DNA of 64,000 bases, taken from Girardinichthys multiradiatus (Eukaryota; Chordata; Actinopteri; Cyprinodontiformes; Goodeidae). The notes under the pieces were generated by a model. It saw only the letters and a list, made by a program, of their open reading frames with translations. It had not been told where the DNA came from and did not search any database. The position numbers were made by a program, and so were the translations under genes. Below, one piece after another: positions 45,413 to 54,160 of the stretch. The stretch is taken from contig NC_061817.1 of assembly GCF_021462225.1 (NCBI RefSeq), forward strand, positions 10,079,327 through 10,143,326, in the 5' to 3' direction. Position 1 is the stretch's first letter. Each line of letters starts with the position of its first letter.

Positions 45413-48400
45413 ATGGATCGTTCTCATTTAAATCCCCACAAACTTAAACGATACAACGAAAAAATCGCTGTTATTGGATGCGATCCATACGAAGTTCCTG
45501 CAGACTGTTTTCAACACCTTTCATCAACTGACAGGCTTCCAGATTTTTCCTTCCACGACTTATACATATATCTGATACACAACCCGTCTTCATACACCGG
45601 GGAAAGTCTGAAAGCTTTTAAAACCACGGATGCCTATCGATATTTCACGGCTGGCTGGGTCATTGACCCGAAAATATGGTATCAGAAGAACAAGAAAATA
45701 TTCTTGTGTAAAGCAAAGGTAAGTCGTGTTCTACTGATCTTTATGCTTGATGTAAACAGCGGCTAACACTGTTAGCATTGCAAAGGGGTAAGCTAGGATC
45801 ATTTAAATCATCCACTGAAACATAGAGCAGGACTAATGATTAATGCAAGAGTGATGTTAAGGTCCCAAATAAACAATTTTGAAATTTCAAGGGGTGGGTG
45901 AACGAACATCAAGCTCCTGACTGTTGCAAAAAGTCACTCTCAGGCCATAAATGCCACACCCACACAACCCTGGGTTGTTGTCAGAGAGGATGGGACAGTG
46001 CTAATGGCTCACTGCACCTGTAAAGCAGGATTGGGTGAAGCATGCTCCCATGCAGCTGCACTGATGTATGCACTACTGGCAGCAGTCAATGTCAAAGATG
46101 GACAGTCCAGCACTCAGAAGGCCTGTGCCTGGGTCATTCCAGGCAAAACATCTCAAATCCAGTATGAGGAACTGAGCAAAATATCAATGACCAAGAAGAA
46201 TAAATCAAAATCCACTACACTGCCCAGCATTCCTGTCCCTTCAGAGGATGAATACATGAGGTTCTTCCAACAGCTGCATGAGTGTGATGTCCAGGAAGGA
46301 AATCCCAACGGAACGGCTATTTTGTCTGTCATCGCGGGTCACTCTGACAAATACATACCAAAGACTGTCCAACTGAACTTGCCACAACCTCTGACAAGTC
46401 TCTTCTCGAATGCAAGATTACAAGCAGATTTATCATCACTACTGGTAGAGAGTGAAAAGGTCTTTGATGATCTTCAGCTAACGGAAAAAGAGGTATGTGC
46501 ATTGGCTGTCTAATTCTTCACTAAATTTGTAAAGCACTTCCTTATTTTTTATATTTTTATATTATTGTACAGGTCCTTCTCAAAATATTAGCATATTGTG
46601 ATAAAGTTCATTATTTTCCATAATGTCATGATGAAAATTTAACATTCATATATTTTAGATTCATTGCACACTAACTGAAATATTTCAGGTCTTTTATTGT
46701 CTTAGTACGGATGATTGTGGCATACAGCTCATGAAAACCCAAAATTCCTATCTCACAAAATTAGCATATTTCATCCGACCAATAAAAGAAAAGTGTTTTT
46801 AATACAAAAAACGTCAACCTTCAAATAATCATGTACAGTTATGCACTCAATACTTGGTCGGGAATCCTTTGGCAGAAATGACTGCTTCAATGCGGCGTGA
46901 CATGGAGGCAATCAGCCTGTGGCACTTCTGAGGTCTTATGGAGGCCCAGGATGCTTCGATAGCGGCCTTTAGCTCATCCAGAGTGTTGGGTCTTGAGTCT
47001 CTCAACGTTCTCTTCACAATATCCCACAGATTCTCTATGGGATTCAGGTCAGGAGAGTTGGCAGGCCAATTGAGCACAGTGATACCATGATCAGTAAACC
47101 ATTTACCAGTGGTTTTGGCACTGTGAGCAGGTGCCAGGTCGTGCTGAAAAATGAAATCTTCATCTCCATAAAGCTTGTCAGCAGATGGAAGCATGAAGTG
47201 CTCCAAAATCTCCTGATAGCTAGCTGCATTGACCCTGCCCTTGATAAAACACAGTGGACCAACACCAGCAGCTGACACGGCACCCCAGACCATCACTGAC
47301 TGTGTGTACTTGACACTGGACTTCTGGCATTTTGGCATTTCCTTCTCCCCAGTCTTCCTCCAGACTCTGGCACCTTGATTTCCGAATGACATGCAGAATT
47401 TGCTTTCATCCGAAAAAAGTACTTTGGACCACTGAGCAACAGTCCAGTGCTGCTTCTCTGTAGCCCAGGTCAGGCACTTCTGCCGCTGTTTCTGGTTCAA
47501 AAGTGGCTTGACCTGGGGAATGTGGCACCTGTAGCCCATTTCCTGCACACGCCTGTGCACGGTGGCTCTGGATGTTTCTACTCCAGACTCAGTCCACTGC
47601 TTCCGCAGGTCCCCCAAGGTCTGGAATCGGACCTTCTCCACAATCTTCCTCAGGGTCCGGTCACCTCTTCTCGTTGTGCAGCGTTTTCTGCCACACTTTT
47701 TCCTTCCCACAGACTTCCCACTGAGGTGCCTTGATACAGCACTCTGGGAACAGCCTATTCCTTCAGAAATGTCTTTCTGTGTCTTACCCTCTTGCTTGAG
47801 GGTGTCAATAGTGGCCTTCTGGACAGCAGTCAGGTCAGCAGTCTTACCCATGATTGGGGTTTTGAGTGATGAACCAGGCTGGGAGTTTTAAAGGGGAATC
47901 TTTTGCAGGTGTTTAGAGTTAACTCGTTGATTCAGATGATTAGGTTCATAGCTCGTTTAGAGACCCTTTTAATGATATGCTAATTTTGTGAAATAGGAAT
48001 TTTGGGTTTTCATGAGCTGTATGCCAAAATCATCTGTATTAAGACAATAAAAGACCTGAAATATTTCAGTTAGTGTGCAATGAATCTAAAATATATGAAT
48101 GTTAAATTTTCATCATTACATTATGGAAAATAATTAACTTTATCACAATATGCTAATATTTTGAGAAGGACCTGTATATTCAATAAGATTACTACACTTT
48201 TGGTAAAAGCTTCTGGTAAATGCATATTGGGTAAGTACTGGTATTAAGTATACTATTTGTACTTTGCTCAACACAAGGGTCCGCAACCTAAGGCTCCAAA
48301 GCTACAAGTGGCTCTTTGGATTTTCCACAGTGGGTCTTGATAACATAGGCTAAAAATAAAAAAGAACCAACTAATGTTTTTTTTTTCCTGAAGACCTTTT

Positions 48401-49811
48401 TAAAAAACTACTTTTTACTTAAAAGGTCATGTAACATTTGTGGCTCTAAACGAGTGTTATTTAGCTGGGCCGAGGGCAAATTTGGAACGTAAAGGTTGCA
48501 GACCCCTGGCTTAACACTAATATAAAAAGAAGTATCAAAATTAAAAACTGCATTTAACTAATCTTCAGTGTTCAAAACATCTTGCAGTCATTTTCAGTAG
48601 AAAAGGCAACTAGAGAACAGTCAGCCAGCAAGGTGTGGTTTGAGCCAAGAGCAGGCAGAGTCACAGCATCGGTCTTCCATGAGGCAGGCAGGACGGACAG
48701 TGCCATATCCTTGATTAAAAGGATTTGTTACCCTCGATCCTGTCAGGATTCTTCTGAGGCAGTGAGGTAAAGACAGAAGTGCATATGGAAAGGCTACATA
48801 ACCAACCAGGTTTACCCAGGGTTGGTTTTTATTTAATGTTTAAGGGATATTGCAGAGTAACAAATTTATTATCATTACACTTCAAAGACTTAAGTGATGC
48901 AAGCTCAAGATAAGATCCCAGTCCTAACACTTCCACTATTTCATTTCTGCTCTGTCGAAAAGTCAGGTAATTACACAGTTAGATAATGTATACAATGCAT
49001 AGTTAGATCATGTTTGCATAACAGCTAATGCACAGGTTTTAGATGTGAAGTAGTATACTGTAGGTTGTGATTGTTGTAAGTAGGAGTCAATCTAATTCAT
49101 GTGTAACATCATTTTTCTAGATGGGGAAATCTAAATGAGCCAGTAGCAAGGATACATTACATCAAAGCCTTGCAAGGTCATCACACAGATTTCCAGGTGA
49201 CAACAGCAGGCCTCATCATCAACACATCTTTGCCATGGATTGGTGCATCGCCAGATGGGATCATTACATGTGTCTGCCATGGTAAAGGTGTGCTTGAAAT
49301 AAAATGTGCCTTTACCCTCAAAAATAGCTCTCTTGCCAACAGCTGTAACACTGACACAAACTTCTGTCTAGTGGAAAAGGACAATGTGATGACACTGAAG
49401 GCAAATCACAAATACATGTCACAAGTTCAAGCCCAAATGCGTATTGCAGGTGTACAGTATTGTGACTTTGTTGTGTGGAGTCCCACTGAAACGTTTATAC
49501 AACGCATTCAGTTTGATGACGTGTTCTTCAGTGAGACGTACAGCAGAGTAGTGCAGTTCATCAAAACTAGACTTCTGCCAGAACTTTTGGGAAAGTACTA
49601 CACGGTACCACGCACAGTGGTCTCCCCAATCTCAGAGAAACAGCCACATACAGGATGCTACTGTGGTGAACCACAGGGAGCTCCAGAGGATGTAGTCATC
49701 TGCGCATCAAAACTATGCAAGCGAGGACACTTTCACAGGTCTTGCTTGCAGATGACAAGGGTTCCAAAAGTGTGGAAATGTTATGAATGCAGGAAGATAA
49801 AGCCAAACTGA
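45413..49811 (+). CDS. ISL2EU-encoded SWIM / YqaJ-nuclease / PHD-like protein, 4 exons
   Basis: Proposed exons are 45413-45718, 45914-46492, 48588-48766 and 49121-49811. All are GT-AG with matching phases and total 1755 nt (584 aa), with no stop or frameshift. The SWIM zinc finger is at about residues 136-148 (HCTCKAGLGEACSH). A YqaJ/lambda-exonuclease domain spans about 315-500, with GRVTAS, WGNLNEPVARIHY, SPDG (Asp near 400), LEIKC (Glu 414, Lys 416) and YMSQVQAQM. The C-terminus has a PHD-like Cys/His cluster (CYCGEPQG, CASKLCKRGHFHRSC, WKCYEC). The ATG has A at -3 and G at +4. Family role is inferred as a DNA-end nuclease assisting transposition. The exon 2 acceptor is the least certain boundary. 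Confidence 0.82.
46570..48174 (-). mobile_element. Tc1/mariner element, copy B (1605 bp), nested in YqaJ gene intron 2
   Basis: CAGGTCCTTCTC...GAGAAGGACCTG ends are flanked by TA at 46568-46569 and 48175-48176. The inverted repeats are about 200 bp. It is inserted antisense within the intron of the host transposon's nuclease gene, so the host coding frame is not touched. Its transposase is the only intact one of the three copies. Confidence 0.96.
46847..47851 (-). CDS. Tc1-family transposase, full length, copy B
   Basis: A 334-aa DD34E transposase that cuts and pastes at TA sites. An N-terminal paired-like HTH spans about residues 1-110 (AVQKATIDTLKQEGKTQKDI, GCSQSAVSRHL, then a second HTH around ETSRATVHRRVQEMGYRC), with a basic GRKKCGRKRC linker. 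The catalytic residues are Asp in SDESK, Asp in QHDLAPAHS and Glu in NPIENLWD, with exactly 34 residues between the last two. The length equals the family norm and there are no stops. It has several substitutions not shared with copies A and C (for example SEGIG, VEKVRF, QKCLTW, SMSRRI), so activity is uncertain. Confidence 0.95.
   Translation of the reverse strand: MGKTADLTAVQKATIDTLKQEGKTQKDISEGIGCSQSAVSRHLSGKSVGRKKCGRKRCTTRRGDRTLRKIVEKVRFQTLGDLRKQWTESGVETSRATVHRRVQEMGYRCHIPQVKPLLNQKQRQKCLTWATEKQHWTVAQWSKVLFSDESKFCMSFGNQGARVWRKTGEKEMPKCQKSSVKYTQSVMVWGAVSAAGVGPLCFIKGRVNAASYQEILEHFMLPSADKLYGDEDFIFQHDLAPAHSAKTTGKWFTDHGITVLNWPANSPDLNPIENLWDIVKRTLRDSRPNTLDELKAAIEASWASIRPQKCHRLIASMSRRIEAVISAKGFPTKY
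48275..48509. mobile_element. hAT-type MITE with 8-bp target duplication, in YqaJ gene intron 2
   Basis: AGGGTCCGCAACCT at the left and AGGTTGCAGACCCCTGG at the right are inverted partners. The flanks are CTCAACAC (48267-48274) and CTTAACAC (48510-48517), one mismatch apart. It contains the familiar GTGGCTCTTTGG word of fish/vertebrate hAT MITEs and is non-coding. Confidence 0.8.
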
Positions 49812-50087
49812 GGAACTACACTGTTATACAACAGACATTGTACAAAGCTAACATAACAAAAAGATATTCAATAATATTTAGCCTAAGGTTTTGTTTCCTT
49901 TTGTTCTGATGCCAGAGTTTTCCACTTATAAACATGGTGTCATTCCAGTAATCCCACTTCGGGTTATTTTCCAACTAAGTCGAAATACCTTATTATTAAG
50001 GTACTGCGATTGTCTTGTGATCTTTTAAAGTTGTGTTTAACCTGCCTTCTTTATTCCCTATTGTTCTTATTCTAATGATATGCTTGA

Positions 50088-50354
50088 AATAAAATCTACA
50101 CTGAGGAGAGGGACAAGCATAGATGAGGAGGGAAGAGGAGAGGAAGGAAGGGAAGAAGAGGGGCAGTGGGAGAGGAGGGATATTCTAATTCCAATTCTAT
50201 TATTTTGATGTATTGTAACAAGATAATTGGAATTATAATATTCAACCTCTCTTCCTGCCTCTCTCCTTCCCTTCCTTCCTCTCCTCCTTACTATCCTCTT
50301 TCCATCACTTCTTTCAGTGTATATTTCATTTCAAGTAGAATTACTGCAAATAAA
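50088..50354 (+). terminator. Two duplicated AATAAA signals after the YqaJ gene
   Basis: AATAAA at 50088-50093 and at 50349-50354, each within AAATAAAATCTACA and each followed by GAGGAGAGG. The two copies bracket a fold-back, which suggests a local duplication of the 3' processing site. Confidence 0.55.
50121..50299. repeat. Imperfect inverted repeat of purine/pyrimidine arms between convergent genes
   Basis: The left arm 50121-50196 is purine-rich (AGGAGAGGAAGGAAGGGAAG). The right arm 50224-50299 is its imperfect reverse complement (CTTCCCTTCCTTCCTCTCCT order). The inner edges are CTAATTCCAATT and AATTGGAATTAT, leaving a loop of about 27 bases. Confidence 0.85.
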
Positions 50355-51246
50355 ATCTACATTGTGAGGAGAGGAAGATGAGGACGTGGGATGATTTTCT
50401 TGTCTTGTTTTTAATCCTGTCTTAATTTTGTGCGTTATTAAAATCACAATTGAAAAATGGTGACATGTTTCTCATGTTTCTCTTCAGTAGTAAACCTTTA
50501 AAACATTAAATATTGTAATAATGAAACAAGTATATTGTTTGATCAACAAAAGTCAGATTTATTTCAAAATGAAATACTTTGTGGGTTGGGATGTTTAATT
50601 CTGCATGTCATCTCTCTGGTGGAACAACAGGAGGGCAAAGATTACAGAGGGCACAACACACTTTCACCATTTTGTCTAGTGGCGTGAGTCCATCTGAGGC
50701 TGAATAACAAAGTGATATGGGTATGGTTCCTTGCAAAATAGAGTACTTATTCCTTACAAGTCCTATAATTCTCTCCACATGGATGCGCACAGCTGCCAGT
50801 CCTCTCGACGACTCGATTTCTTCTGGGTGAAGCTGTGCTTTTCCTTTGGTAAAGGCAGGTATCTTGAGTTGTGCATTGACAAGTCCTACAGAATCTGCTA
50901 CATTAAACCCTCTGTCAGCAAGAACCACATCCCCAGGGGACAACAGGTCAAGATATCCACTATGCTCCGTCACATACTTATCACTTGTCCTACCACCCCA
51001 ACCTTTTGAAACAAAGCTAATGACCCCTTGTGGTGTTATGGAAATGAGATACTTAACTGTATTATGATGTTTATATTGTGAATAGGTTTGTGCACGTGCT
51101 CTCATCTCTTTAGGTCTTTCAATGAATATCTCAAAGCAGTCAATAATACTAGTGCAATTTTTGAAGTTTTTTCTGTAACACAAGGGAAGACTAATTAAAA
51201 TCTGATCTCTGCTTGGCCACCTTATAATATTACACAGCCAGAAATA

Positions 51247-52854
51247 CAGGTCCTTCTCAAAATATTAGCATATTGTGATAAAGTTCATTATTTTCCATAA
51301 TGTCATGATGAAAATTTAACATTCATATATTTTAGATTCATTGCACACTAACTGAAATATTTCAGGTCTTTTATTGTCTTAATACGGATGATTTTGGCAT
51401 ACAGCTCATGAAAACCCAAAATTCCTATCTCACAAAATTAGCATATCATTAAAAGGGTCTCTAAACGAGCTATGAACCTAATCATCTGAATCAACGAGTT
51501 AACTCTAAACACCTGCAAAAGATTCCTGAGGCCTTTAAAACTCCCAGCCTGGTTCATCACTCAAAACCCCAATCATGGGTAAGACTGCCGACCTGACTGC
51601 TGTCCAGAAGGCCACTATTGACACCCTCAAGCAAGAGGGTAAGACACAGAAAGAAATTTCTGAACGAATAGGCTGTTCCCAGAGTGCTGTATCAAAGCAC
51701 CTCAGTGGGAAGTCTGTGGGAAGGAAAAAGTGTGGCAGAAAACGCTGCACAACGAGAAGAGGTGACCGGACCCTGAGGAAGATTGTGGAGAAGGGCCGAG
51801 TCCAGACCTTGGGGGACCTGCAGAAGCAGTGGACTGAGTCTGGAGTAGAAACATCCAGAGCCACCGTGCACAGGCGTGTGCAGGAAATGGGCTACAGGTG
51901 CCGCATTCCCCAGGTCAAGCCACTTTTGAACCAGAAACAGCGGCAGAAGCGCCTGACCTGGGCTACAGAGAAGCAGCACTGGACTGTTGCTCAGTGGTCC
52001 AAAGTACTTTTTCAGATGAAAGCAAATTCTGCATGTCATTCGGAAATCAAGGTGCCAGAGTCTGGAGGAAGACTGGGGAGAAGAAAATGCCAAAATGCCA
52101 GAAGTCCAGTGTCAAGTACCCACAGTCAGTGATGGTCTGGGGTGCCGTGTCAGCTGCTGGTGTTGGTCCACTGTGTTTTATCAAGGACAGGGTCAATGCA
52201 GCTAGCTATCAGGAGATTTTGGAGCACTTCATGCTTCCATCTGCTGAAAAGCTTTATGGAGAAGAAGATTTCATTTTCAGCACAACCTGGCACCTGCTCA
52301 CAGTGCCAAAACCACTGGTAAATGGTTTACTGACCATGGTATCACTGTGCTCAATTGGCCTGCCAACTCTCCTGACCTGAACCCCATAGAGAATCCGTGG
52401 GATATTGTGAATAGAACATTGAGAGACTCAAGATCCAACACTCTGGATGAGCTAAAGGCTGCTATCGAAGCATCCTGGGCCTCCATAAGACCTCAGCACT
52501 GCCACAGGCTGATTGCCTCCATGCCACGCCGCATTGAAGCAGTAATTTCTGCAAAAGGATTCCCGACCAAGTATTGAGTGCATAACTGTACATGGTTATT
52601 TGAAGGTTGACGTTTTTTGTATTAAAAACACTTTTCTTTTATTGGTCGGATGAAATATGCTAATTTTGTGAGATAGGAATTTTGGGTTTTCATGAGCTGT
52701 ATGCCACAATCATCCATATTAAGACAATTAAAGACCTGAAATATTTCAGTTAGTGTGCAATGAATCTAAAATATATGAATGTTAAATTTTCATCATGACA
52801 TTATGGACAATAATGAACTTTATCACAATATGCTAATATTTTGAGAAGGACCTG
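51247..52854 (+). mobile_element. Tc1/mariner element, copy C (1608 bp), inserted in the ISL2EU transposase exon
   Basis: The same ends as copies A and B, flanked by TA at 51245-51246 and 52855-52856. Inner and outer repeat motifs are conserved in both inverted repeats. It lies antisense to the gene it interrupts. Confidence 0.96.
51575..52577 (+). pseudogene. Tc1 transposase, copy C, frameshifted
   Basis: Open from ATG 51575 through the DNA-binding half. It is one T short in a T-run near 52010, just before the first catalytic Asp, and one T short again near 52278. At the second catalytic position the codon reads AAC (Asn) where copies A and B have GAC (Asp). The C-terminal part is open again to 52577. 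Confidence 0.93.
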
Positions 52855-54117
52855 TACATAACATTCAGTGTGTTGTTGAAAACCCTACTAGCGGTTGATG
52901 TTGATGTATGAAAACAATGACCTAGAAAGAAAAGTGGTAAATTAATTCTCAAGCGCATTAATGTTAGTAGAAACTGCCGAAAAGGTGACAAACATGACTT
53001 AACATTAAGTAATGGTGATATAAAAGAGAATACAACAATCAATTTACAGTAAGAAGGCAGGCCAGTTAACTTATTGACTTTCTCATCTTTGCCTTGGAAA
53101 CTTTCTTTACTGAATGTTAATGAATCTACTTCACCCTTGAGTTTACAGATTTCAGTCCTTAATCTCATACATTCTTCATTGAGTCTTTTAATTGTGACTT
53201 GGCAAGAAGCATTGGTACAGGTACCATCCATCGCCAATCCAACCTCCTGTCTGTCTTCTCCATCCTGCTGGTCATCATCATCCACCTCCTGTCTTTCCCT
53301 TGCTTTTCCCGTCTCTCCTTTGTCAGCATCAATCACTGCTCTTTTTCTTTTTAGAGCCTGAGTGTGTTCAAATCTGGCCATTTGATAAATCCTCTTTCGC
53401 TTGTTTGGAGAACTTAGATGAGGAAATATTGTTGGCACGTAGTCTGGGCTTAGTGGGTTTTGGCTTTTTGCACCTGATGAGACAAAGGTTTCAGTTAATG
53501 TAACTAGGTCTGTGTCCAAAGCAGCTACAACGAAGAAACCAGAGAAATGAAACATCTTGCTAGGTTAATCTAAGATCAGCACAATATATCATCAAGCTTA
53601 TTAGCTTGTAATACTGTAAGATTTCAACTTCTGTTGCTGTATATTTTACTGTCATTATGTTGCGTAAGTTCAATTGAATGGAATGTAAAAATACTACATT
53701 AATCTCAAAGATCCTGCTGTAGACAGATATCTAAGCTAACAACTGCAATCTCTGAAGCAAAATATTCAGATCTTCATATCAAATGCATTTGTTACACACG
53801 GTGTCTAATCAGTTTCATTCTAATCACTTAAGTTTCTGAAAAATATGTTCAAGATATGAAATCCAGTTGGAAGTAGCTTGAGCTAGATCTCCGGACGTGC
53901 TTTGAAACTCACATGATACGAAATGTGCACTGCACAGACGGCTACTTGCAGTCGGCGTCCAGTTAGCCCTTCTGATTGCTGACAGCCATCTCTGACGATG
54001 TTCTTCCTCTTTCGGTAAGCGATAAAAAGAAATATTTGGGTCACCTTTCTTATTATCACACCCAACTGCACAACACACGGACGGCTTCTTCAACGACCGG
54101 GGCACCAAAGAAGGTAC

Positions 54118-54160
54118 TCAATATGGCGGCGGTTAGAGTTCGGTGAGCGTGTGACGTCAG
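54118..54160 (-). promoter_or_regulatory. Right-end promoter block of ISL2EU element
   Basis: On the minus strand it has a perfect CRE palindrome, TGACGTCA, and then a YY1-like CCGCCATATTGAG, the mirror of the left-end block. It would drive the transposase gene. Confidence 0.5.

Larger units (their letters stand above)
50608..54108 (-). pseudogene. ISL2EU THAP-DDE transposase, interrupted by Tc1 copy C and lacking an ATG
   Basis: Exon 1 (54108-53913) encodes a THAP C2CH finger (CCAVGCDNKKG ... LCSAHF). Its donor T|GTGAGT joins exon 2 at 53473 (acceptor TCATCAG). Exon 2 carries a basic, coiled region, a helix-turn-helix segment (SPFRQFLLTLMRLRI) and a DDE_Tnp_4 catalytic domain: IIDCFEIF, DVVLADRGF and VERIIGLVRNKY. 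The Tc1 insertion splits exon 2 at a TA inside a Tyr codon. Discounting it and one TA, the frame is open (1452 nt, 484 codons including the stop). No ATG exists upstream of the THAP finger in frame: TTG sits where a start is expected, after an in-frame TGA at 54120-54118. AATAAA lies 45 bases past the stop (50563-50558). Confidence 0.85.
45331..54160. mobile_element. ISL2EU-type DNA transposon with two convergent genes (nested insertions inside)
   Basis: It contains a plus-strand SWIM/YqaJ/PHD gene and a minus-strand THAP-DDE transposase gene that converge near 50.0-50.6 kb. This pairing of a YqaJ nuclease with a DDE_Tnp_4 transposase is characteristic of the ISL2EU (IS4EU) superfamily. Both outer edges carry the same inward-facing block: TGATGTCA or TGACGTCA, then about 25 bases, then CCGCCATGTTGAGTACC on the left and CCGCCATATTGAGTACC on the right. 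Outer limits are set to these blocks; true termini may lie slightly further out. Removing two Tc1 copies and a hAT MITE leaves about 5.4 kb. Confidence 0.8.

Noticed and set aside
46570..52854. Segmental duplication explaining the similarity of 46.6-48.2 kb and 51.2-52.9 kb
   Set aside because: Each block ends exactly at Tc1 termini with its own TA duplication and different flanks, so they are independent insertions.
51184..53040. Idea that a middle exon of the ISL2EU transposase is deleted
   Set aside because: The missing helix-turn-helix part is present at 53040-52857 and the frame resumes at 51244, so only the Tc1 insertion separates them.
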